Positions 32,213-45,104 of a stretch of DNA of 64,000 nucleotides are shown here, one piece after another. Source of the stretch: Eunapius fragilis (Eukaryota > Porifera > Demospongiae > Spongillida > Spongillidae); contig OY811992.1 of NCBI GenBank assembly GCA_963681505.1, forward strand, positions 4,638,223-4,702,222. The letters are read 5' to 3'. The position numbers and the translations under genes are program-made. Each line of letters begins with the position of its first letter. Within the stretch, counting starts at the first letter, position 1. The notes under the pieces are model-generated. The model was not told where the DNA came from. It was given only the letters and a program-made list of their open reading frames with translations, and made no database searches.

Positions 32213-33187
32213 TCATGTAGTGTTCAGCTAGCTATGGTCTTCATGTAGTGTTCAGCTAGCTATGGTCTTCATGTAGTGTTCAGCTAGCTATGGTCTTCAT
32301 GTAGTGTTCAGCTAGCTATGGTCTTCATGTAGTGTTCAGCTAGCTGTGGTCTTCATGTAGTGTTCAGCTAGGTGTGGTCTTCATGTAGTGTTCAGCTAGG
32401 TGTGGTCTTCATGTAGTGTTCAGCTAGCTATGGTCTTCATGTAGTGTTCAGCTAGGTGTGGTCTTCATGTAGTGTTCAGCTAGCTATGGTCTTCATGTAG
32501 TGTTCAGCTAGGTGTGGTCTTCATGTAGTGTTCAGCTAGCTATGGTCTTCGTAGTGTTCAGCTAGCTGTGGTCTTCATGTAGTGTTCAGCTAGGTGTGGT
32601 CTTCATGTAGTGTTCAGCTAGCTACGGTCTTCATGTAGTGTTCAGCTAGCTATGGTCTTCATGTAGTGTTCAGCTAGGTGTGGTCTTCATGTAGTGTTCA
32701 GCTAGGTGTGGTCTTCATGTAGTGTTCAGCTAGGTGTGGTCTTCATGTAGTGTTCAGCTAGCTGTGGTCTTCATGTAGTGTTCAGCTAGGTGTGGTCTTC
32801 ATGTAGTGTTCAGCTAGGTGTGGTCTTCATGTAGTGTTCAGCTAGCTATGGTCTTCATGTAGTGTTCAGCTAGCTATGGTCTTCATGTAGTGTTCAGCTA
32901 GCTATGGTCTTCATGTAGTGTTCAGCTAGCTGTGGTCTTCATGTAGTGTTCAGCTAGGTGTGGTCTTCATGCAGTGTTCAGCTAGCTATGGTCTTCATGC
33001 AGTGTTCAGCTAGGTGTGGTCTTCATGTAGTGTTCAGCTAGGTGTGGTCTTCATGTAGTGTTCAGCTAGGTGTGGTCTTCATGCAGTGTTCAGCTAGCTA
33101 TGGTCTTCATGTAGTGTTCAGCTAGCTATGGTCTTCATGTAGTGTTCAGCTAGCTATGGTCTTCATGTAGTATTCAGCTAGCTATGC
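32213..33187 (+). repeat. 28-bp satellite array, forward orientation, about 35 copies
   Basis: The unit contains 'ttcatgtagtgttcagctag' followed by 'ctatggtc', with variants 'gtgtggtc' and 'ctgtggtc'. Most copies hold the palindrome AGCTAGCT. The array starts at the gap edge, so it is open on the left. Confidence 0.97.
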
Positions 33188-33800
33188 AGTGTTCCATTGA
33201 AATGGATAACTCCACTGTACATGCCTTTGGGCAAAGTTTGTGTTAAGATTGTTAGTTTCTCCCCTAACCCTGAAAATTGCTTGGCACACAAATCTGTATA
33301 CTTGTCTGTAACTAAAGTTAATACATGAGGTGAAGGAAATCATGTTTGTGGGATGGAAAGAATTGGGGAGGGAGGGGGGGGGGGGGGAGGGAAAGTATCT
33401 TGCAATGCCCATCTGGCACTACAATACATGGAAGTATGCGTGAATTATATAATTAAGTGATATGTAATCAAATATGGTCATCTCAACATAACAGTACCCA
33501 AAGCTTGAAATATTATATATCACCCAAAAAAGCATAGGGTGTTTGTGGGATGGAAAGAATTGGGGAGGGAGGGGGGGGGGGGGAGGGAAAGTATCTTGCA
33601 ATGCCCATCTGGCACTACAATACATGGAAGTATGCGTGAATTATATAATTAAGTGATATGTAATCAAATATGGTCATCTCAACATAACAGTACCCAAAGC
33701 TTGAAATATTATATATCACCCAAAAAAGCATAGGGTGTATCATGATGGTCTGAAACTGCTGGTTGACTTCTAGGCCAGTGTGAGCCTAGATTCACTGTGC
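33188..33800. repeat. Spacer between inverted arrays, with an internal 197-bp duplication
   Basis: The spacer carries 'gtttgtgggatggaaagaat' at 33341 and again at 33541. The two copies of about 197 bp are nearly identical, including the poly-G run and 'cccatctggcactacaatac'. A diverged copy of the same spacer lies at 36021-36362. Its end near 33780 ('gcctagattcactgtgcac') is the reverse complement of 36471-36489, a trace of an inversion. Confidence 0.85.
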
Positions 33801-36020
33801 ACACCTAGCTGAACACTACGAAGACCATAGCTAGTTGAACACTACATGAAGACCATAGCTAGCTGAACACTACATGAAGACCATAGCTAGCTGAACACTA
33901 CATGAAGACCATAGCTAGCTGAACACTACATGAAGACCATAGCTAGCTGAACACTACATGAAGACCACACCTAGCTGAACACTACATGAAGACCATAGCT
34001 AGTTGAACACTACATGAAGACCATAGCTAGCTGAACACTACATGAAGACCACACCTAGCTGAACACTACATGAAGACCACAGCTAGCTGAACACTACATG
34101 AAGACCATAGCTAGCTGAACACTACATGAAGACCACAGCTAGTTGAACACTACATGAAGACCATAGCTAGCTGAACACTACATGAAGACCACAGCTAGCT
34201 GAACACTACATGAAGACCATAGCTAGCTGAACACTACATGAAGACCATAGCTAGCTGAACACTACATGAAGACCACACCTAGCTGAACACTACATGAAGA
34301 CCATAGCTAGCTGAACACTACATGAAGACCACACCTAGCTGAACACTACATGAAGACCATAGCTAGCTGAACACTACATGAAGACCACAGCTAGCTGAAC
34401 ACTGCATGAAGACCACAGCTAGCTGAACACTACATGAAGACCATAGCTGAACACTACATGAAGACCATAGCTAGCTGAACACTACATGAAGACCATAGCT
34501 AGCTGAACACTACATGAAGACCATAGCTAGCTGAACACTACACGAAGACCATAGCTAGCTGAACACTACATGAAGACCATAGCTAGCTGAACACTACATG
34601 AAGACCATAGCTAGCTGAACACTACATGAAGACCATAGCTAGCTGAACACTACATGAAGACCATAGCTAGCTGAACACTACATGAAGACCATAGCTAGCT
34701 GAACACTACATGAAGACCACACCTAGCTGAACACTACATGAAGACCACACCCAGCTGAACACTACATGAAGACCATAGCTAGCTGAACACTACATGAAGA
34801 CCACAGCTAGCTGAACACTACATGAAGACCATAGCTAGCTGAACACTACATGAAGACCACAGCTAGCTGAACACTACATGAAGACCATAGCTAGCTGAAC
34901 ACTACATGAAGACCATAGCTAGCTGAACACTACATGAAGACCATAGCTAGCTGAACACTACATGAAGACCATAGCTAGCTGAACACTACATGAAGACCAT
35001 AGCTAGTTGAACACTACATGAAGACCATAGCTAGCTGAACACTACATGAAGACCACAGCTAGCTGAACACTACATGAAGACCATAGCTAGCTGAACACTA
35101 CATGAAGACCACACCTAGCTGAACACTACATGAAGACCACAGCTAGCTGAACACTACATGAAGACCATAGCTAGCTGAACACTACATGAAGACCATAGCT
35201 AGCTGAACACTACATGAAGACCATAGCTAGCTGAACACTACATGAAGACCATAGCTAGCTGAACACTACATGAAGACCATAGCTAGTTGAACACTACATG
35301 AAGACCATAGCTAGCTGAACACTACATGAAGACCACACCTAGCTGAACACTACATGAAGACCACAGCTAGCTGAACACTACATGAAGACCACACCTAGCT
35401 GAACACTACATGAAGACCATAGCTAGCTGAACACTACATGAAGACCATAGCTAGCTGAACACTACATGAAGACCATAGCTAGCTGAACACTACATGAAGA
35501 CCATAGCTAGCTGAACACTACATGAAGACCACACCTAGCTGAACACTACATGAAGACCACACCTAGCTGAACACTACATGAAGACCACACCTAGCTGAAC
35601 ACTACATGAAGACCATAGCTAGCTGAACACTACATGAAGACCATAGCTAGCTGAACACTACATGAAGACCACAGCTAGCTGAACACTACATGAAGACCAT
35701 AGCTAGCTGAACACTACGAAGACCATAGCTAGCTGAACACTACATGAAGACCATAGCTAGCTGAACACTACATGAAGACCATAGCTAGCTGAACACTACA
35801 TGAAGACCACACCTAGTTGAACACTACATGAAGACCATAGCTAGCTGAACACTACATGAAGACCATAGCTAGCTGAACACTACATGAAGACCACACCTAG
35901 CTGAACACTACATGAAGACCACACCTAGCTGAACACTACATGAAGACCATAGCTAGCTGAACACTACATGAAGACCATAGCTAGCTGAACACTACATGAA
36001 GACCATAGCTAGCTGAACAC
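33801..36020 (-). repeat. 28-bp satellite array, reverse orientation, about 79 copies
   Basis: The unit is the reverse complement of the array at 32213-33187 ('gctagctgaacactacatga' plus 'agaccata'). The same variant types (atagct, acacct, acagct) are interspersed. A few copies are short or carry 'gaacactacgaagacc'. Together with the left array it forms an inverted repeat of kilobase size around a 0.6-kb spacer. Confidence 0.97.
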
Positions 36021-36362
36021 TTGTTTGGCACAGATGTATACATGTTTATAACTAAAGTCTCACCTACATACATGAGGGTATAGACAGTGAAGAAAATCAT
36101 GTTTGTGGGAGGGAAAGAATTGGGGAGGGAGGAGGGGGGAGGGGGGGAGGGAAAAGTATTTTGTAATGCCCATCTGGCACCACAATGCATGGAAGTATGT
36201 GTGAATTATATAATTAAGTGACATGTAACCAAACATGGTCATCCCAACAAGGTTTGTACACATAACAGCACCATAAGCTTGAAATATTATACATCACCCC
36301 AAAAAGCATAAAAGCATTAGGGTATATCATGATGGTCTGAAACTGCTGGTTGACTTCTAGGC
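36021..36362 (+). repeat. Diverged third copy of the spacer element
   Basis: It matches the spacer starting near 33283 ('ggcacagatgtatacatg' against 'ggcacacaaatctgtatac') and continues through 'tgtgaattatataattaagtg' to 'tgctggttgacttctaggcc', with more substitutions than between the two internal copies. It marks the right border of the satellite complex. Confidence 0.85.
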
Positions 36363-39300
36363 CAGTGTGTGTCCTTCTCTCTCCTCCGCTCATCCATCCA
36401 ATGCATCCCGAGGGGCTCATTCATCAAAGAGGCATGTATCCAGCACTGCCCCTCTCTCAGTAGACCTAGTGCACAGTGAATCTAGGCTGGTGACATTACT
36501 GCCATCCAATGGTTTGGCTGTAAGGCAAATTCAATTTGGAAGACTATCTGGAAGCCAATGTCCTTCCTCTCTCCAGCAGGTGTGCCTTTAAGTTGGGGGG
36601 AAGAGAAACACTCACTGCTGTAAGGTTTGGACACCAGAGGCGATTTTCAATCCCTGAATCCTTTTCTAGGCCTTTGTGTCCCAATGATTTAAATTGCAAT
36701 CATTTTGTCCACACGACAATAAAAACATCAAACAACGGTGTTAACTGAACCACATAAAAAAATGGTGTTACCTTCTGGACCAGGGGAGAGTACTTAGGGG
36801 TTGAGGCAATGCTCATTGCTCTTGGTCATGAATGGTAATTTTAAGGGTGTAATCTACTTAACAGGTTGCCCAGTTGAGACCTGTCATAAAATAGTCACCC
36901 TGATTTGCTGGAAATAGATTGAAATGAGTTCTCATCATGATTCAAGCAAAATGTGTGCTGGTTCCACTCATCAGTGGTGCTGATGTCTTCACGGGGGGTC
37001 TAGATCAAGACACTTAAAAGAATAAATGGTGGACTGGGCACAAGGTTAACCAGTTGCCATGGAGAAAAAAAAGATGAGCTTCAGGTGGCAAATTAGCGGT
37101 TGAGACATGGTTGATAATTTAACTTTGAACTAAAATCTATCCCATAGGTGTTACCTCTAGTGCACACAGGCACAACATCGCACACACACACACACACACT
37201 CACAAAGCCCAAATCAGTATGTTTTGGTTGTGCAGTAGTTCTTCAGCACTGGTTGCAGTATTAATAGCATAATACAACAGGTCTGAGTGACTAATAATTA
37301 TGCGTGTGTGTGTGTCCCCATCCCTCTCATATACCACCCCTCTCATACACCTGTGTGTGTGTGTGTGTGTGTGTATGTGTGTGTGTGTGTGTGTGTGTAT
37401 GTGTGTGTGCGTGTGGTTATGTGTGTATGTGTGTACACGCAGTACCTTGTACAATGCCTAATCATGCATACTGTAGGCATCTGCACATACCTAATGCACA
37501 ATGTATCATAAGATACCACACCACATTGTAGCACAAGGTTCCAGCCAGCTACTTGTGGTAGTGTTCTAGCAGCAAAAAAATTGTGGGTGGCCCTGACGCT
37601 GTCGTTGTGACAGAAATCCATGTTTGTTCACCTACCTGTCTAGCTCAACAGATGCACACTGCATTCCACTCCCCAGGTGCTGTGCGGCCCTAAGCAAGGG
37701 AGCATGCATTCCACTCCCCAGGTGCTGTGCGGCCCTAAGCAAGGGAGCAGGTCAGGATGGTACTAAGTGGGGCTTCTTTGGTCATTCCATACACCACGTT
37801 CCCACCATCATGTACATTATGGTTTGCAGTCTAGCAGGTATGTGCATTACAAAAAATGGTTAAATGAGAACTGGCGATTGTTATCAGCTAATGTTGCGAT
37901 CTAATTCTCCAATTACATCTTCAACAGTATTTGGAACTCAACTGGGGAGGGAAAGAGAGAGGGAGAGAATTTATATGCAAGTACCACTGAAGAAGAGACC
38001 TGACGATTTGAATGATACTGGCAAAGAACACACAAGAATGAGGCATTCATGTGTTCCTGCATTTGTAGACTTACCATTGATTTATCCCTCTCCTCAAGCT
38101 CTGCCCTCCTCTTCCCCTCCCCCTCCCTCTTCCCCTCCCCTCCCTCTTCAACTCCCCCTCCCTCTTCACCTCCCCCTCCCTCTTCCCCTCCACCTCCCTC
38201 CTATTCCCCTCCACCTCCCTCTTCCCCTCCCCTCCCTCTTCCCCTCTCCTTCCTCTTCCCCTCCCCCTCCCTCCTCTTCCCCTCCACCTCCCTCCTCTTC
38301 CCCTCCACTTCCCTCTTCCCCTCCACCTCCCTCCTCTTCCCCTCTCTTCCTATTATTGTTCTTGTTTTCTGTGTGATTGTCACAGGTGTGTATAATGTGA
38401 TACCTGATATTCATATTCCAGCTTGTTATTACAGCTTGCGCACTTGAATGAATTAGGGCTGGTCTGGCCCACAAACAATGGGTATGAAAACAAAGAACAC
38501 TTCAAGTGACAATTTGAGACAAAGTAATACTATTGCAACAACAGGCAATTCCCATGTCTGCCATGCCTGCACTTATGGTAAGATTTCTTTTCAACTAGTA
38601 CTAGCACACACCTTTCTTGCCTACAAGTGGTCCCGGTGACCTTGTACATCATCTGAGATCACTCCTCTCTTTGCATGACTTCTAGTTCAGTTTTTAAAAG
38701 TTAACGTATTAAAGCGTTTGAAGTTGTAAAAGCATGTAATTGCCATCCAATACTCCAGCTCACAGGATGGAGTAGCAGATGCAATATCCCAGGAAGACCA
38801 TAAGTGGCATCAGGATTGTGGCATTTACCCCCTCCTCCACCTCCACCTCCTCCTCCTCCTCCTTCTCCTCCACACCTTTGACTCCCAAGAACAACATTCC
38901 AAAGCTGTAATCGCCCAATTTGGTATTAGGTCCCCTTTTTGCAATAACAGGCACAGAGAGAGCCACTGTTATTTTTTTATGCAATGTTCTACTGTTCAGA
39001 TTGACTTTGTGACTCAATTAAGTGTAAACTTGCGTGTAAACATGATCATCACTTGAGACTACAAAGAGCCAGCACATGAGAGTGCAGCCAGCGCGTAACC
39101 ACAGGGTGCATACCACACGCGGTCATCTGCAGACCACAAGTACGCATGTGCGTTTTATTTTTCTTCAATGAGGGAGACATGCACAGTGCCAGACTCTGCA
39201 CCCCGTTTTTGTATTTTAAAGTTGCCCAAAGAAGACAAGCTACTTATTTACTGTCTACGCGCCTTTTATGTGTCTGCAGATTCCTAAGCCCATGTGGTCC

Positions 39301-39990
39301 GCATGCCTTGCGTGCATGATCAGTTAGCAGCACGCAGAAGGGCATCAAAGACAGAGGGACGCGTATCTGTTACATGCAGAGCCATCCTTCCTGCTGTGAT
39401 TACTATTAATTTATTTATACCTGTTACCAACATTCGATTAGGTGCGAATAATTAGTGTGTTTTTAGTGTCATACACTAAAAACAACCTCTCGGTTCCAAG
39501 GAAGGGTGTTCGCTATCAATAATGCTTTTCATTATAGTTCGTGAGTGGGCAGATGTAGAGGTATTTCATAATCCTTCGTATAATGAGGGGGAGGAGGAGG
39601 AGGGGGAGAAAAAAAAAGCCAATGGTGGGAGGAGGACGGGGGAGGTGAGTATTCCTACGTGCCCTCCGCATTGCCCTCGGGCGATATGGCGTATTAATAT
39701 ATTCATAGATAGGACACGTAACTGTCTTCGTATTCATTACACTAAGCTCACAGCTAACGTACAATTATACAAGCGCACCTGAGAATTCTTGAGATTACAT
39801 GCGTGCGCTACCCAGCAACCATTTATAGCATTCGTGCTCCGCTATGTTGAGGGGAGAAAGGTGACTGCACGCACCCGCTGGTGCGTTGCAAGTGAGAACA
39901 TGGGTTGCATAGGTCGGCGCGGAAAGTAAACAAATAAATATGAGCAGGAATTTTGGGTAAAATTGAATCGTATTAGCTTTATAAACTTAA
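36363..39990. other. Intergenic region without supported genes
   Basis: Contents noted: short TG/CA repeats at 37180-37200 and 37300-37440; a direct duplication of about 45 bp at 37660-37750 ('cattccactccccaggtgct' twice); a C/T-rich tract at 38095-38350; a GGA-rich patch near 39585-39640. Open frames here lack recognisable domains. Confidence 0.6.
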
Positions 39991-40029
39991 ATGGTATATT
40001 ATTATATAACAATAGTGGAGGCGCGCGGA

Positions 40030-40037
40030 TATATAAG
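40030..40037 (+). promoter_or_regulatory. TATA box of the Reeler gene
   Basis: TATATAAG lies 45 bp upstream of the ATG at 40075. A start of transcription about 25-30 bp downstream would fall near 40060, which would exclude the in-frame ATG at 40048 and favour the ATG at 40075 that begins the signal peptide. Confidence 0.55.
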
Positions 40038-40074
40038 ATGCGTTAGCATGTATAACACTGCATCCAAGCACAGA

Positions 40075-41537
40075 ATGTTCTCGCTTGTTCTTCTTCTCCT
40101 CATCGACACCTGCCTAGGCTACAACTTCGGCCCGCCCTATGCAATCTGCACCTCATTTTCTACCGGACACCCTTCAACCTCTAAGGACGGAACTGTCACG
40201 ATATCCCTTTTGAAGCAGGGTCTGGCGAGATCTTGTTATACTCCCGGAGAAACGTACACAGGTATGCTCTTTGCAGTTACAGGCGTCCCTCCTACAGGTT
40301 TAACGTGTCTCCCCATGGTGCATGCATGCCCGCACGCGCAGTTCAAGTGACCGGCAACAAGCAGTTTAACGGCATCATACTGCAAGCAAACAGCGGCGTC
40401 CTGACTGTTTCCAATAACCCGCAGAAACTCGCCAATGGTCCTTGTGATTACAACACTGTCTCCCACCGGTACGCTAGCTGACAGTACATGTTGCATGCAA
40501 TAAAGAAATATAATTATTATAATTGTTATTTTTTTAATTTTAAATATTGTAGATACTCTTAGCAAGTTTTTAAATGCACCTACTTTTAACTTTCAGTGCT
40601 AAGTTACAAACAAGCTCAGTAAATTTCAGCTTCGTTGCACCTCCTGTTAGCGGCGTGGCCAAAGTCGTCACACTTAGGTAAGCGGCTAGCATATTACCCG
40701 CCCCGAACAGCGAGTGGACCTGCACACACATGCACTCTCTCCTTCCTCCCTTCACACGCGGGATGCAGATACGCCATCGTCTTCAGCTACACCGAATCAC
40801 TGGAAAACAAGTATTCCAGTTTTTCTGTCTGCCGCCCTCCAGCGGTGGTAAGCATACATATTGCATGCATGCATCGTTATACAAAAACCTTCATGTACGC
40901 AGCAACCTTCAGCATCCCTCGCGACGCCTGTAACTAGCAGAAGCCAGGGCGCTAGCACACCTACTGCTCCTGTGCTTGTTACTACCTTCGGTGTAAAGGT
41001 TCCGCTGACGACTGGCACCACGCTCGCTGTTAGCAGCACTTCAACCTCGGTTACTGTTTTAGCGTCGCGTGCTCCCACACCCACTCCCTCTCCCAGCGCT
41101 ATCCCTTTATCCCAGGCCGTGGCTGATACGCCCAGTAAGTGTGTATACGTAGCTTTGATCGGAGCACATGCATGCATGACTTCGCTCGTCCCTCCGCAGA
41201 TCCCGCTGTTCTTCCTAGCCCCACTCCGGATATTCCCGTTGCCGACAAGTGCAACACCAGTTTCTACATGACAGACGAGCGTCAAAAATACGTTTATCCG
41301 GACGACGGTATGACGTACGACTGTGCACTTAAGGAGCTTCTAAGACAACCCTCGTGCGAAACGACTTGCGATAGCAGCGGCAAAGCAATCTGCTGCGAAT
41401 ATGGGCGCCCCACGAACGTGACAAGACAGTTTCAATGCATAAACACGAACACGTTTGCCGAGATCACCGTATATCTGCCCGTTGTGCGGTATGTGCGTTG
41501 CATCCCTAGTGGTGATAGCGACGTACGCAAGAAGTGA
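40075..41537 (+). CDS. Secreted Reeler-domain protein with Cys-rich C-terminus, 6 exons
   Basis: Exons: 40075-40261, 40342-40468, 40597-40677, 40769-40847, 40903-41134, 41200-41537; 1,044 nt, 347 aa, all phases agree. A signal peptide ('MFSLVLLLLIDTCLG') is followed by a Reeler domain about residues 17-155: 'SCYTPGETYTV', 'KQFNGIILQA', 'FSFVAPPVSG', 'VVTLRYAIVFSY' match the family pattern. Then come about 80 Ser/Thr/Pro-rich residues likely to be O-glycosylated and a C-terminal domain with eight cysteines ('TYDC', 'CETTC', 'ICCEYGR', 'FQC', 'VRCIP'). Reeler proteins are secreted extracellular-matrix or immune-related factors (reelin, spondin, noduler). The C-terminal cysteine spacing recalls cystine-knot ligands, but I cannot name a family. 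Introns are 65-130 bp. No clear polyadenylation signal was assigned. Confidence 0.85.
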
Positions 41538-42336
41538 GCGTTCAGATTTCTTTCACCTAGCCTGCTATATGTATATATTATATTATATATTTTTGTGCGT
41601 TTGTTTGTTGTTTGTTAATTTGTTGACCTGCATGGCCTCACTTTTTTATGTTCATCTCACGTGATACATATTTTCTTTATGTACTTGCTCTTATTTATTT
41701 ATAGTAACTAAACAATGACGTTATTACATAACAAAACAACTCAAGTCGTCAGAGCAACTCCTCTATAAAAACACCACTGGACGAAGCCATTTCCCTTCAC
41801 GGGGTCCCGCCCATTTCCACGCAATAATTAATTAGCCGTTAGCATGTTTTAATGCATGCACACGTGTGCTTTATCATATCGCTTCAGAGGCGGATACTAG
41901 TACAGGGGGTTGAGATGAAATTCACAATCATTTTTACCATATATGGACTCTCAACAATACCGTGAATTTAATGTCAACCCCCCCCCCCCCCCCTGCGCTT
42001 GAAAGCTCGAAAACAGACTACTAGACTAGTAGCTGCTAATGAATGTCTATTTGATCATAGGCGACTGGTCCCCAGGCAGGCATCGCAATGGTTTTACTGC
42101 TTGAGCCTCTTCCATTTCATTTTCTTTCATTTTCTTTCATTCTTATACCGCGCGAAGCATGCTATACTTCCCCCGCTTTGGGGGCTTGGGGGGTGGGGGG
42201 GGGGGGGGGGGGGGGGGGACAGTTTTGACCCGAATTTGTTTTTAGCACTAACGAAAAGTTTCCGTTAGATACGTATGGGAGGTTTTATGACAAAACCAGG
42301 CTTGTATAAAATAGCATCAGTTTCAAACCCTCCGAG

Positions 42337-42842
42337 CTAAACGACCCACGCTTCTTATTTTCAGCACTTATTGCCACATCAGTTCTGTATTTTATTCTAT
42401 TTTTACTTGGGCCCGTGACACCAAAGTTCGGTAACCGTCAGGGTTAAAAACACACGTACAACTGAAGAAGGAGCGTCATCAAAATTGCAACGTACCCGAA
42501 GGAGTCCTGCTGCTATCGGAATCTGCAGATCGTTGATTTTTACTTCATCTATAATCAAGATATCGATTACTGCTCAAAGTCAGAGCAATTTTCCCGGCCG
42601 TTTCGCGCCATTCTATAACTCCATTCAATGGATGGAACCTCTTCTAATGGCGCGAAACGACCGGAAAATTGCTCTGACTTTGATCATCAGTACCTTGATT
42701 ATGGTACATTGCAATTTTGACGCTGGAGAGACGCTCCTTAATTCGTTGAGTTTTACCCTGACGGTTACCGAACTTTGAAGTAAAAATAGAATAAAATACA
42801 AAATTGATGTGGCAATAAGTGAAGGATGCGGGTCGTTCTGAG
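42337..42842. mobile_element. Foldback element, about 505 bp
   Basis: An almost complete palindrome centred near 42625. 'aacgacccac' at the left end pairs with 'gtgggtcgtt'-like sequence at 42829; 'cggtaaccgtcagggt' near 42430 pairs with 'ccctgacggttaccg' near 42757; 'agtcagagcaattttcccgg' near 42580 pairs with 'ccggaaaattgctctgact' near 42661. The arms exceed 200 bp and encode nothing, consistent with a MITE/foldback transposon. Confidence 0.8.
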
Positions 42843-43194
42843 TCATAGGCGATAAAATCCGCATATACAATTCGGCTTTAAATAGAAATAACTTAGTATT
42901 AGTCCAGGTAAAAAATTTGTAAGGTGCAGGATACGTGAGTCATCGCTGCGCGCACCTTAATCTAGTCTTCGATCAAAGCACGCGGTTAGCCTCGATCAAA
43001 GCGGCCGCGCGGGTACCACATGCAGTGAAAAAAGCATTTTTGATTTTATAGACGATTGAACACACAACATACTCGGATATGAATACTGTTCAATCATGCG
43101 GTAATTTTACAAGAGATTTTTGAAATCAAAAATTGATTCGCGGTCGTTTCAAGTATCACTGCATCCATCTTAAGGAGTCGTACACATCACCGCT

Positions 43195-43400
43195 ATGATA
43201 TTTATACTACAGCCTCTATATATTTATACTACAGCCTCTATATATTTATACTACAGCCTCTATATATTTATACTACAGCCTCTATATATTTATACTACAG
43301 CCTCTATATATTTATACTACAGCCTCTATATATTTATACTACAGCCTCTATATATTTATACTACAGCCTCTATATATTTATACTACAGCCTCTATATATT
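43195..43400 (+). repeat. 22-bp minisatellite, about 9 copies
   Basis: The unit is 'tatatatttatactacagcc' plus 'tc', with no variation among copies, which implies recent expansion. Confidence 0.95.
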
Positions 43401-44372
43401 CTTTACCAATACTTCTATAGATTCTTTACCAGCTAGCCATCAGAATAATTAGTTCACATTCAGAAACGGTGATTATACTACTAAAAGCACGTACGTATAA
43501 AATCCTGACTGCCTGCACATCTAAAATGGTTCAGAAGTTCTCAATGCATATACAGCACAAAGGAATATCTGTATACATAAAAGTGCCATGGAAAGTCACT
43601 CCTACCTAATTAATAAATCCCTGGGGACCACATTGCTCGGAATACGCGCCAAAGAATTCGTGCCAGTCTAGGCTTTCGAGACCCCGCCGGATAAACTAAG
43701 CAGTAACTTAACAAGTAGCTCTTAGTATTTATATTTCTTAACTGAATCAAATCTACCTGCAGTGGAATTTCTGCATGCAGCATGGCTTGCCAGGTGTGAA
43801 ATATTCTCTCATGTATGTCAACTATTAATATGTTATCCGTTACGCTATTTCGCGCCACACGGGAAAATATATTTTGCGTTAATAGATATAACATTGAAGT
43901 GAGGGATCTGAACACATCAATAGCTAACAGGACTCCAGTACACTTACCAAATTTGACGCATTTATGACGCTCATATCAAGGTAGATACGTGCTGCATGAA
44001 ATCCTTAGTCAGTACTCACGGCAGCGAAAACATATATTAGACAAATGTTGTGAATTTGAAAGAAAAGCGTTGCACGGTTGCAAAGATATGGACGTTTTAT
44101 CGGACGCGTGGATATTTTTTCAAGTTTGAATATTTTATAGTCGTCAGAGAGGCTGCCATTAACACTAGAGATGATGGGCTGCGACTTGATTTGAGGTCAG
44201 GTTGAGGCATTATTTGAAATCAAGGTCATTGAAACTTAAGCTCCATCTCACATCGAAATCAAATCAGTCATGGGAGAAGGAAGATTTATGAGCAGGCTAT
44301 AGCTGAGCAGAGGGGAGATTTTCGTAACTAGTACACTACTCCCAGAGGACTGATCATTTCTTTAAAAAGAGC

Positions 44373-45073
44373 CTAGCAGCCAACCTGGCACACAAAAGGC
44401 AAAACTAGGGAACAAATACATGAGCTTTAAGTTGACTTCCCAATCATGCCTATAGTTTCAAGGGTTGCCAAGGTGTCCAGTTATCACAAAATTCATCAAT
44501 TGTGGTACAAGAATCATCACACAAAAAAAAGTGTCAGCGTTGATTGGCCGGTTAGTGGTTATTGCTCTTTCCCTAGGGATGCCAGCAAACACAGTGAATA
44601 GTACAGAGCAAACACACGGAATCCACTTATGCCATACAACCAATTCCACATCTCCAAAACCCTCATCCCCACACACCTGCAACTTGACAAGTTCGGCCTT
44701 CAGCTGCTTGTTCTTCGACCTCTCTTGCTCCAGGCTTGAACTGAGGGTGTTCACCTGGAAGAAGATGAACCACCACAGGCATATTGGTTATGTAAATTTC
44801 CACAGAGATGGAGGTTAAAAAAAAAAACTAACCTCAGTTGTAAGCTCCTGCTTAACCGAGTTCAGCTGTTCTAACCGCTGCAGGAGTTCGGCTGTATTAG
44901 AGACTACGAGAACAAACGTTGACCACACAAAATAATGAGGAATGGTAGCTATGATAGTGACACAGGCTACACAACTGACATTCTCCTTGGCTCAGAATTT
45001 TGCACAACGACTGGTTTCTTTCCTTCACCTCCTGCAACTGCCTCTAAATGTAATGAAGAAAGCTAATGTGGGT

Positions 45074-45104
<31 letters not shown>

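Larger units (their letters stand above)
41538..44372. other. Intergenic region with repeats and foldback element
   Basis: Contains homopolymer C near 41979-41993 and G near 42190-42219, the foldback at 42337-42842 and a 22-bp minisatellite at 43195-43400 (listed separately). 'cagaggcggatac' at 41885 resembles the terminal sequence of the short element at 50188. No gene is supported. Confidence 0.6.

Noticed and set aside
32213-36020. Possible CRISPR array of 28-bp repeats.
   Set aside because: No spacers; head-to-tail satellite in two orientations in a metazoan genome.
40048-40074. Upstream in-frame ATG of the Reeler gene.
   Set aside because: It would lie at or before the transcription start predicted from the TATA box and would put charged residues before the signal peptide.
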